64,000 nt of DNA from JBCDHN01 sp964351855 (lineage in GTDB: Bacteria; Verrucomicrobiota; Verrucomicrobiia; Verrucomicrobiales; DEV007): the NCBI GenBank assembly GCA_964351855.1, contig CAYGQD010000011.1, positions 1 through 64,000 of the forward strand. The letters run 5' to 3'. Every line of letters begins with the position of its first letter. Position 1 is the first letter of the stretch. This document shows positions 56,806 through 64,000 of this stretch, one piece after another. The translations under genes and the position numbers were made by a program. Below the pieces are notes generated by a model. That model searched no databases. It was given only the letters and a program-made list of their open reading frames with translations, and was not told the DNA's origin.

Positions 56806-58135
56806 ATGACTGACTCTAAAAATCCCAATATTAGCGGTGCTCCCAGACGCACCTTCATCAAATCCACCGCCGGTGCCGCCGCTGCCACCAGCATCCTTGC
56901 TCCGAACATCAATCTGCTGGCGCAAGACAACAAAAAGCTCAAGATCGGCCTCATCGGAATGGGCGGTCGCGGAACCGGAGCGGCTGCGGATGCGATGCAG
57001 GCGNNNNNNNNNNGTGGGCGATCTCTACGCGGAAAAAATCGATACCCAGCTCGAAATCCTCCGGAAAAACTCCGGGGAAGACGCCGCCAAGATCAACATT
57101 GGCGATCGCAAGTTCGCCGGGCTCGATGCCTACCAGAAGGTGATCGACAGCGGGGTCGACGTCGTCCTCCTCGCCACGCCTCCCGGTTTCCGCCCCCAAC
57201 ACTTTGAAGCCGCGATCGAAGCTGGAAAGCACGCCTTCGTCGAAAAACCCTGCGCGACCGACGTCGCCGGGGTGAAGCGCTTCATGGCCGCCGGTCAAAA
57301 AGCCCGCGAAAAAGGCCTCTCCGTCCTCTGCGGCTTCTGCTATCGCTATTCCGAACACGGGCGCGACCTCTTCCAAGAGCGCATCTGGGGCGGAGACATC
57401 GGCGATGTCCAGGCCATCCACGCCACCTACTACACCGGCATGGTGAAGCCGATGCCACCGGCTTCGGATCGTCCCGCCGGAATGAGCGATGTCGAATGGC
57501 AACTCAAGAACTGGTACAACTTCACCTGGCTGGGCGGCGACGGAATCGTCGAGCAAGGCATCCACAGCGTCGATAAAATCTTCTGGATCATGCAGGATGC
57601 CATGCCGATCGGTTGCTACTGTCAGGGTGGTCGTCAACGTCCCAACAACGAAGGGAACACCTACGATCACTTCCACGCCTTCTACGAGTTCGAAGGCGGC
57701 GTCCGCGCCCACGTCAACTGGAGCCAATACGCAGGCACGGTCTACAAAGACAACACGGACTACATCACCGGAAGCAAAGGCAACGCCACCTTCTCCATCA
57801 ACAGCGCCGAAGTCACCGGCGACAAAGCCTGGAAATGGCGCAAGCCGCGCTCCGGAGCCAAGAGCATGTACAAGCTGGAGCACGACGAATTCTTCGCCAA
57901 CATCCGCAAAGGCGAGCGCCACGCGGACGAAGAATGGGTCGCCCGTTCCACCCTCCACGGCATCACCGCCCGCATCTCCGCCTACACCGGCAAGTACCTG
58001 ACCTACGAAGAAGTCCTCAACAGCGGCGAGAAACTCGTCCCGGACAACCTCACCTGGGATCAAGATCTGCCCATCCGCGAAATGGCGATTCCCGGCGTGA
58101 CCACCTACCTCCCGGAAGCCGAAGCGACCGCCTAA
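56806..58135 (+). CDS. Gfo/Idh/MocA oxidoreductase, Tat-exported, with gap
   Basis: NAD(P)-dependent sugar-type oxidoreductase with a Tat signal (RRTFIKSTAGAAAATSILAP, then mature start KKLKIGLIGMGGRG Rossmann loop). After 10 N (57004-57013) the frame shifts and continues VGDLYAEKIDTQLEILRK, with the conserved VEKPCATDV (EKP) motif and a C-terminal alpha/beta domain with HVNWSQYAG. About 440 residues. The Tat signal is common for this family in Verrucomicrobia/Planctomycetes. A strong terminator follows. Confidence 0.9.
57004..57013. other. Assembly gap (10 N) in the oxidoreductase gene
   Basis: Coding frames on either side differ, so the true gap is not ten bases. Confidence 0.95.
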
Positions 58136-58153
58136 GCATCGACTGAATCTCCT

Positions 58154-58197
58154 CCGCTACGTTCCGAGCCGCTCGGGACGTAGCGGTTTTTTTTTTT
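58154..58197 (+). terminator. Strong intrinsic terminator
   Basis: CCGCTACGTTCCGAG (58154-58168) pairs with CTCGGGACGTAGCGG (58172-58186), one G-U pair, 3-base loop, then eleven T (58187-58197). It ends the oxidoreductase transcript. Confidence 0.92.
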
Positions 58198-58302
58198 CCG
58201 CTGTCCAGCGCAAGCCTAGTAAGGCCCGGGCATTAGCTCAAGGTCAAGCGCCGAAATGCGGCTATTTGATAGCTTCGATCGCTAGGGGGCGTGCCCTGTG
58301 GG

Positions 58303-59517
58303 ATGAATCGTGTTATTGTGATCTTGTTACTTAGTATCGCCACGCTAGTGGCTGAGCCGGAATGGCGGGCTGGGGTCGCCAGCGTGGTGATCACCCCCGA
58401 TGAACCTCTCCCGATGGCCGGCTACGCGGGCCGCAAAGACAACCCGGCGGAGGGCACCGAGCAGAACCTTTTCGCCAAGGCCTTGGCCATCGAAGACGCG
58501 GTCGGCAACCGCGCGGTCATCATCACCACCGATTTGATCGGCATCACCTCCAGTTTGCGCGATCGCGTGCAGACCAGACTGGAGGAAAGTCGCAAGCTTC
58601 CCTCGCGCTCGTTGCTGATGAATGCGTCGCACACGCATTGCGGCCCCGCCTACGGAAATGAGGCCGCCAGCGCCTACTTTGCGACCTTGACGGATAACCT
58701 CGTCCTGATCTCCGAACAGGCGCTGGACTCCCTTCAACCCGCCAACCTTGCCTACAGCTTCGCCCGCTGCGGATTCGCAATGAACCGGCGCACGCCGACT
58801 CCCGAAGGCTTCCGCAACCACCCGAACCCTGAAGGGTTGGTCGATCACACCGTCCCGGTCTTGAGTGTGACGAACGCGGATGGGGACTTGCAAGCGGTGG
58901 TCTTCGGATATGCCTGCCACAACACCACGATGGGGTTCATGCGCTGGCTGGGTGACTATGCCGGTTATGCGCAGGAAGCATTCGAAGCCGACCATCCCGG
59001 TGTAACCGCCATGTTCATGATGGGGTGTGGTGGCGACCAAAACCCTTATCCACGGAGTTTCCTGCTATTCGCCCAAAAGCACGGAAAGGCTCTGGCTACC
59101 GCTGTTGAGGCGGCGCTGGAAACCAATCAACGGGCCATGTTTCACCAGAAACCCCTGACCGGAATGCTCCAAACAACGCTGGAAACCGTGAAGCTGGATT
59201 TCACGGAAGAATCTGGTCGCGGTAGCTTCGACTACCCGGTGCAAATCGTCCAATTCGGCCAGGATCTGGCGCTGATCGCCCTGGGCACCGAGGTGGTGGT
59301 GGATTACTCCCTCCGTTTGAAACGGGAACTGGGCGACCGCGGACCCGCCATTTGGGTCGCCGGATACTCCAACGTCTACAGCGGCTACATCCCCAGCAAA
59401 CGCGTGTTGCTGGAAGGCGGATATGAGGCGCAAAGCCGCCCCTGGAAACCGGAACTGGAGGAAGGCATCGTTGCGAAGGTCCACGAGTTGTTCGATCAAC
59501 TGAACGGCGCACCGTGA
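58303..59517 (+). CDS. Neutral/alkaline ceramidase-like hydrolase
   Basis: 404 residues from ATG 58303 with signal peptide (MNRVIVILLLSIATLVAEPEW). The conserved metal site NASHTHCGPAYGNE (HTHxGP), the opening GVASVVITPDEPLPMAGYAGR and FGYACHNTTM are hallmarks of the neutral ceramidase N-terminal domain. It lacks the separate C-terminal Ig-like domain of full-length ceramidases; such short family members in PVC bacteria may act on other amides. Independent transcription is likely, after the terminator. Confidence 0.82.
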   Translation: MNRVIVILLLSIATLVAEPEWRAGVASVVITPDEPLPMAGYAGRKDNPAEGTEQNLFAKALAIEDAVGNRAVIITTDLIGITSSLRDRVQTRLEESRKLPSRSLLMNASHTHCGPAYGNEAASAYFATLTDNLVLISEQALDSLQPANLAYSFARCGFAMNRRTPTPEGFRNHPNPEGLVDHTVPVLSVTNADGDLQAVVFGYACHNTTMGFMRWLGDYAGYAQEAFEADHPGVTAMFMMGCGGDQNPYPRSFLLFAQKHGKALATAVEAALETNQRAMFHQKPLTGMLQTTLETVKLDFTEESGRGSFDYPVQIVQFGQDLALIALGTEVVVDYSLRLKRELGDRGPAIWVAGYSNVYSGYIPSKRVLLEGGYEAQSRPWKPELEEGIVAKVHELFDQLNGAP

Positions 59518-59629
59518 GCCCGTTCGGAACGGAATGATCGGGTTTCCAGCAGCGGAAGCTGTCTCGGAAGCGAGAGCGAAAAACGAATCGTCACGCTACG
59601 AAAGTGAGCGAACCGGGGCGAAACAAGGC

Positions 59630-61588
59630 TCAGGGACTCGCAAATTTCCACGATTTGGAAACCCCGCTTTCAGATTGGAAACGGATCAACTGAAAGTCCG
59701 TCCGCTTCGCTCCTTCTGGAAGGTAAATCCGGACGGTTGCGGTCCGCCCATCCACTGGCAGTTCAATCGTCACCGTTTCCCACTCCTCCCCGCCGGACAA
59801 GGTATAGTCAACGATCTGCCCCTGTTCGGGAAACGTCTCCTGATCAACTGTTCGCCACTGGATGCGGCCTTTGACTCCTTCAGAAGTTCGGGCGACAAGA
59901 GTCAGGGTCACCGGTCCCGGGAGTCGAACCTGCGCGGTTCCGAGAAAGGGCCTCCGGCCTTCTCCTTCGACGATGAGAGCGCCATCGGATACAGACATGC
60001 TGCAAAACCGGGGCAACAGTCCAGCCTCCGGGGCCCGAGCCAATTTCTCCGCCTCTTCGCTGTAGCTGGGATTTCGTCTGGGGGGAAGCCTTGATGTTTC
60101 GTCGAGGAACTTCTGAAGGCGGGCATCCATCAACCGAACCCGGCCGGGCATTTTTGATGCCAGATTGGTCGTTTCGCCGATATCGTCGCGAAGATTGAAC
60201 AGCTCGAATCCTTCGGGATATTCCTCCGTCTTCTGGTGTCGCCGAATCAGTTTCCAATCACCCTCACGAAGGGCTCCGCCGTGCGAGGGGAACCAGATGA
60301 AAAGAGCCTCGCGTTCGGTGGCTGAACGTTCACCCGTCAGCACTTCGAGGAAGGAATAGCCGTCCTGCAGCTGGTTTACGGGCGGTGCAACATTGAGAGC
60401 GCCGAGGATGGTGGGGTAGAGATCGACAGACGCGACGATAGCATCGCTTACCGTGCCCTCGGCGATTTTCCCCGGCCATCGGACCATCAGCGGAACCCGA
60501 ATCCCACCCTCGTAAAGACGGCCTTTCCCCGCGCGAAGGGGAGCATTGTTCGTCGGCCCTTCGTCCCCAGCCCATTTTCGCCAATCTTCCAACGCGGCAT
60601 ACTCTTCCGTCCCGGGTTGGATCAGATCCGTTTTCGCGGTCTCGGGGCGATTGCTATGGACGTTGCCGCCATTGTCCGAGTAGAACATGAAGAGCGTGTT
60701 TTCGGTGAGGGCCAATTCGTCTAACTTGTCGAGAACCCGACCGAGGCTGTCATCGACGCTCTTGAGCATGGAAGCCATGATGGGATTCGCCTGCTCGCCG
60801 CGCGGATCGGTTTTCGTTGCGAATTTCGAGGTGTATTCCTCTTTGTGACCCCAGGGACCATGCACGCCGTATTGCCAAAGGTTGAGAAAGAACGGCTCAT
60901 CCTGATGGGCTTCCAGAAAGGCGAGAGCTTCATCCGTGAGACGATCGGTAATATATTCCCCCTCGGTTCCATCCGTAATATTTCCGACCCTGGTTTTACC
61001 AGTCGGCCTTCCATCGGGCTGGACACCGTAAGGAGAGAAATAGCTCGGTGGCCCCGGGTCAGGAGCGCAATGCCAGGTCGTTTCGAAGCCCTGCTCCTCG
61101 GGCCAATGCTGAGGCATCAATCCGAGGTGCCATTTTCCGAAGTGACCGGTGCGATAACCAGCCTCTTTGAGGGCTTCTCCCACGGTCACGATATCAGGCT
61201 CCAAATAGTTCTTCGAGGCGGGAAAAAGCCACTCGACGTTAGGGGCTGCCTTCTCCTTGTAAGGGGATTCCCCTTCCGCGAGAGGAGGTCGATGGCCCGA
61301 TGCGGTCGTGACTCCGTGACGTGACGGGTGCTGCCCGGAAAGAATCGAGGCGCGGCATGGGGAACAGAGCGGCTGGGCGTAGGCATTCGTGAATCGCATC
61401 GACTGCTTCGCGAGGCGCTCCATGTTAGGCGTCTCATAATACTCCGACCCATAAACCGAGCTATCCATCCAGCCCATGTCATCGACAAGAAAGAAGACGA
61501 TGTTCGGCTTGGGTTCAGCCGAGATCGCACTCACCGGCAGGAAGTAGAGTGCAATGAGCGAAGCAAGAAGGAAACGTGGATGGATCAT
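59630..61588 (-). CDS. Secreted sulfatase
   Basis: 652 residues, signal peptide, PNIVFFLVDDMGWMDSSVYG at the N-terminus, and formylglycine motif LCSPCRASILSGQHPSRHG (Cys75, C-x-P-x-R). Metal residues in FMFYSDNGGNVHSN. The C-terminal 120 residues, starting near VEGEGRRPFLG, form a beta-rich add-on, possibly carbohydrate-binding. Unlike the sulfatase at 183, this one is intact. Polysaccharide desulfation is likely; the sugar is unknown. Confidence 0.92.
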   Translation of the reverse strand: MIHPRFLLASLIALYFLPVSAISAEPKPNIVFFLVDDMGWMDSSVYGSEYYETPNMERLAKQSMRFTNAYAQPLCSPCRASILSGQHPSRHGVTTASGHRPPLAEGESPYKEKAAPNVEWLFPASKNYLEPDIVTVGEALKEAGYRTGHFGKWHLGLMPQHWPEEQGFETTWHCAPDPGPPSYFSPYGVQPDGRPTGKTRVGNITDGTEGEYITDRLTDEALAFLEAHQDEPFFLNLWQYGVHGPWGHKEEYTSKFATKTDPRGEQANPIMASMLKSVDDSLGRVLDKLDELALTENTLFMFYSDNGGNVHSNRPETAKTDLIQPGTEEYAALEDWRKWAGDEGPTNNAPLRAGKGRLYEGGIRVPLMVRWPGKIAEGTVSDAIVASVDLYPTILGALNVAPPVNQLQDGYSFLEVLTGERSATEREALFIWFPSHGGALREGDWKLIRRHQKTEEYPEGFELFNLRDDIGETTNLASKMPGRVRLMDARLQKFLDETSRLPPRRNPSYSEEAEKLARAPEAGLLPRFCSMSVSDGALIVEGEGRRPFLGTAQVRLPGPVTLTLVARTSEGVKGRIQWRTVDQETFPEQGQIVDYTLSGGEEWETVTIELPVDGRTATVRIYLPEGAKRTDFQLIRFQSESGVSKSWKFASP

Positions 61589-61775
61589 GAAAGGCGTCAG
61601 GAAATTCTGTCCAGCCTGACATTAGGTGAAACCGCAGTCAACGTCTCTCGAGACCGATTCGCGTAGGGAGAATCGCAACAAGTCGTGGCCCCATGGGCGC
61701 AGGTCCTGCGGGGTTTGTCTTGATCGGGGGTGGGGAAAGGTTGCGGCAAAGCGATCCGTGTTTGAAGGTCGTCAA

Positions 61776-62456
61776 ATGAAGCCCTTCGTCACTCTTGCCT
61801 TGCTGGTCAGCCTCACGGTCCCGGCCATTTCTCAGCAGGAGAAGAAACCTGCATCGAAAAGCAGTTCCCCGTTGGCACCGATCGAAGATGTTGCAGGGCT
61901 ACCTCGCGTTTTACTCATCGGCGACTCCATTTCCATCGGCTACACGAATCCCGTTCGGAAGCTGCTGGAAGGCAAAGCCAACGTTCATCGGATTCCGACC
62001 AACGGAGGGCCTACCTCGCGCGGCGTGGCCAGCATCGATAAATGGCTTGGCGAAGGGAAGTGGGACGTCATCCATTTCAACTGGGGCATTCATGATCTGA
62101 AACACATGGCCGACGGCCAACGACAGGTGGAGAGCGCAGATTACGAAGCGAATCTCCGTTCCCTGGTTGCGGCGATGAAATCGACGGGTGCCCAATTGAT
62201 TTGGGCATCGACAACCCCCATCCCCGCACCACCGCTGAAGCCCGAGCGAACGTTCGGCAACGTGGCCGACTACAATGCCATCGCAGCGAGCGTGATGAAG
62301 GAGAACGACATCCTCATCAACGATTTGAATGGATGGATCACACCACGGTTCGAGGAACTTCACAAGCCGCAAGACCTGCATTACCAGCCCGAAGGGTATG
62401 CCTTTCTCGCAGAAAAGGTAGCCGCTGAAATCGAGAACTTGTTGCCGCAACCGTAG
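61776..62456 (+). CDS. SGNH-family esterase/lipase
   Basis: 226 residues from ATG 61776, which begins a signal peptide (MKPFVTLALLVSLTVPAISQ). SGNH blocks: VLLIGDSISIGY (block I Ser), PTNGGPTSRG, FNWGIHDLKHM (block III, GxND-like with His in place of Asn), and DLHYQPEGYAFLAEKV (block V Asp/His). Likely deacetylates exported glycans; it diverges from the adjacent sulfatase, consistent with a shared substrate. Confidence 0.85.
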   Translation: MKPFVTLALLVSLTVPAISQQEKKPASKSSSPLAPIEDVAGLPRVLLIGDSISIGYTNPVRKLLEGKANVHRIPTNGGPTSRGVASIDKWLGEGKWDVIHFNWGIHDLKHMADGQRQVESADYEANLRSLVAAMKSTGAQLIWASTTPIPAPPLKPERTFGNVADYNAIAASVMKENDILINDLNGWITPRFEELHKPQDLHYQPEGYAFLAEKVAAEIENLLPQP

Positions 62457-62586
62457 TTCGGAGCGGCGATTCGGTGAGCAGAAAGCGTGGTCCTACGCAC
62501 TCCCTCCAGGGCCAGAGTTCCTTCGGGCTGCTTTCCGCCATTTGTGAAACCCATTTGGCGCGTCCATGCCATGTCTTCAATCTCTT

Positions 62587-63954
62587 CTAAAAGGATATCG
62601 GAACGGACGCGGTGGAAACGGAGACTGAAGGCGAACGATCGAGCAAACCCTTCAGCAAGCCCCATTCAAAACGTTCCATTTTCCAATTCACAGTCTTCTG
62701 CGATTCGATGAGAGGATTCGTGGTGATCAGCCGGAGCCGATTGGCCGCCATGAGGTTGGCTCCGCGGACCCAGTCGTCTTGTTTGTAGGTAAACACGCTG
62801 TGAATCGTGGCGCCGCCGCATGAATGGCAGGCCACGCAGGACTGCATCACGGTTCGGATCCCTGATTGCGGCTTCTCGCGATCGTAAATGTCGTTCTGGA
62901 GGAGCAAGGAAATCCCGAGCGGCTCGTCCCATCCAACGGGGTCAAGCCCACCATCACGTCCCTCAAACAAGCCGGCTCGGCTGAGGTGAAACTTGACGAC
63001 GGCCTGGCTGTTCTGGTGATCGGTGACTTCGGGACCCACCTGCCGGTAAACCCGCATTTGAAGAGTTTGCACGAGGGGCGTGACTTGGATTCCTCCGCTC
63101 GCGTCGATCACGGCCATCTGGCGGAGCAAGGCTGCCTTGGTGCCGATAGGAAATTGCGGGAGCTCGCTCACGTCTTGCGTAGCCGCCTGATTCGTCGCCC
63201 GGTTGAGGTCGTTCACGTAGTTCAAGGTCGCTTTCCGCCCGCCGGGAAGCTGGATAAAGACCAAAAAAGGAGACCGCCCTTGATAATATTCGACGTGGAC
63301 GGGCGCACTCGGCCCGGCAAACGCTCCGCGGACGCAAACCCAGGGGCCATTTGGATCCAACAGATCGGGCGGCAAAAAGGGCGCTCGTGGTTGATCGGGA
63401 TCGAAGTCGGGGCGGTAGGTGCCGCTGGCTACGGCATCGCGAAAGTTATCGGGAAGCGCCGCGATTTCTTCTGCGCTCAGGGCCAGTCGCTGAATGGCGA
63501 GGGCCAGCCGAGACCGCAAGTCAGCGAGGCCGGTGTCGGGAACGCCCGCAATTTTCCGGGAAGTCGCGCACCAGTCGAACACCGACCAAAGGTCGTGCTG
63601 CAAGACCGCGCGCTTGGTAGGATCGGTGATCAGCGCCTGGCCATCCGTTGACAGAAAGTGGTCGAGAACGGCGATGGCGTTGCGGTGACTGGGTCCGGAC
63701 CTGAGGAAACCTGACGTGTCTGGCCAGAGCGGCGGATCCACTGTGTCCGTTCCCCGCATTTCGACGCCATCGTTGGAACGATGAAAGAACGCCTGATGAA
63801 TCTGATTCCAGAGATGCGATGGATCGTCGTCGTAAACCGGAGCAGCATCGGGAAGCGAGCTTTCGGGTTCCACTTCGCCCTCCCCTCCCCAAGTGCTCTG
63901 CAACGCGAGAGTCGCAATGATTGGAATCAGGACCGCAAGCTTCTGACTACTCAT
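62587..63954 (-). CDS. Secreted single-haem (CxxCH) protein
   Basis: 455 residues with signal peptide. One CxxCH motif, SCVACHSCGG, lies near residue 380, inside an otherwise unrecognised mixed alpha/beta protein. The mature N-terminus is acidic. A c-type cytochrome role is an inference from the motif and export; the rest is unknown. Confidence 0.65.
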   Translation of the reverse strand: MSSQKLAVLIPIIATLALQSTWGGEGEVEPESSLPDAAPVYDDDPSHLWNQIHQAFFHRSNDGVEMRGTDTVDPPLWPDTSGFLRSGPSHRNAIAVLDHFLSTDGQALITDPTKRAVLQHDLWSVFDWCATSRKIAGVPDTGLADLRSRLALAIQRLALSAEEIAALPDNFRDAVASGTYRPDFDPDQPRAPFLPPDLLDPNGPWVCVRGAFAGPSAPVHVEYYQGRSPFLVFIQLPGGRKATLNYVNDLNRATNQAATQDVSELPQFPIGTKAALLRQMAVIDASGGIQVTPLVQTLQMRVYRQVGPEVTDHQNSQAVVKFHLSRAGLFEGRDGGLDPVGWDEPLGISLLLQNDIYDREKPQSGIRTVMQSCVACHSCGGATIHSVFTYKQDDWVRGANLMAANRLRLITTNPLIESQKTVNWKMERFEWGLLKGLLDRSPSVSVSTASVPISF

Positions 63955-64000
63955 AGAAAGACTCTATCGCAAGCCGACCCCGGTTGGCGATGCAATTCGC

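Overview
The window is a draft scaffold with four runs of N (1607-1616, 32745-32844, 40786-40795, 57004-57013). Gene content points to a Gram-negative bacterium of the PVC group, most likely Verrucomicrobiota. The evidence is two formylglycine sulfatases, a PSD1/DUF1501 gene pair, a Tat-exported Gfo/Idh/MocA oxidoreductase, a neutral-ceramidase-like enzyme, TolB/Pal and a compact type II secretion locus. This assignment is an inference from gene families; no rRNA or other strong phylogenetic marker is present.

Layout. 183-2043: sulfatase broken by a one-base frameshift. 2149-12562: type II secretion operon gspE-F-G-H-I-J-K-L-M-(C-like)-D, mostly with overlapping or touching genes. 12664-14981: two secreted proteins of unknown function. 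14992-16587: a strong promoter, a leaderless 24-codon leader peptide, a terminator/antiterminator pair and then a MATE efflux pump, which looks like an attenuation-controlled exporter. 16590-22130 (minus strand): dps, argS, a PTS EIIA gene, DUF1853, pal and tolB. 22346-29417: a secreted DPBB-like protein, dcd, rpmJ, rarA, and a copper-monooxygenase/cytochrome gene overlapping an RND exporter gene. 29543-32985: ldhA, then a Sel1-repeat/trypsin-like protease gene with a frameshift, then a second copy of the 3' end of ldhA interrupted by the 100-N gap. 32990-36457: a secreted protein with an in-frame amber codon, and a three-gene hipB-hipS-hipT toxin-antitoxin operon. 36482-37260: gene-free, with dispersed repeats. 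37261-40953: a heterodimeric ABC exporter. 41159-47599: an alpha/beta hydrolase, the PSD1 and DUF1501 proteins, and an SDR. 47604-47825: a short selenoprotein of the SelW/Rdx type, whose in-frame TGA hides it from ordinary gene calling, next to a 155-bp miniature inverted-repeat element. 48103-53006: a fumarylacetoacetase-family enzyme, a TPR/VWA membrane protein and a Ser/Thr kinase. 53222-55817: a four-gene desaturase/DUF2071/membrane/DCC cluster. 55937-63954: a TSUP permease, an oxidoreductase, a ceramidase-like enzyme, a sulfatase, an SGNH hydrolase and a CxxCH protein.

The dominant theme is an exported degradative proteome (sulfatases, PSD1/DUF1501, SGNH hydrolase, ceramidase) alongside its likely outer-membrane exit route (T2SS). 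Accessory features of most interest are the selenoprotein, the HipBST module with its paired operator, the leader-peptide attenuator, the MITE, and the ldhA-end duplication around the Sel1-protease gene.
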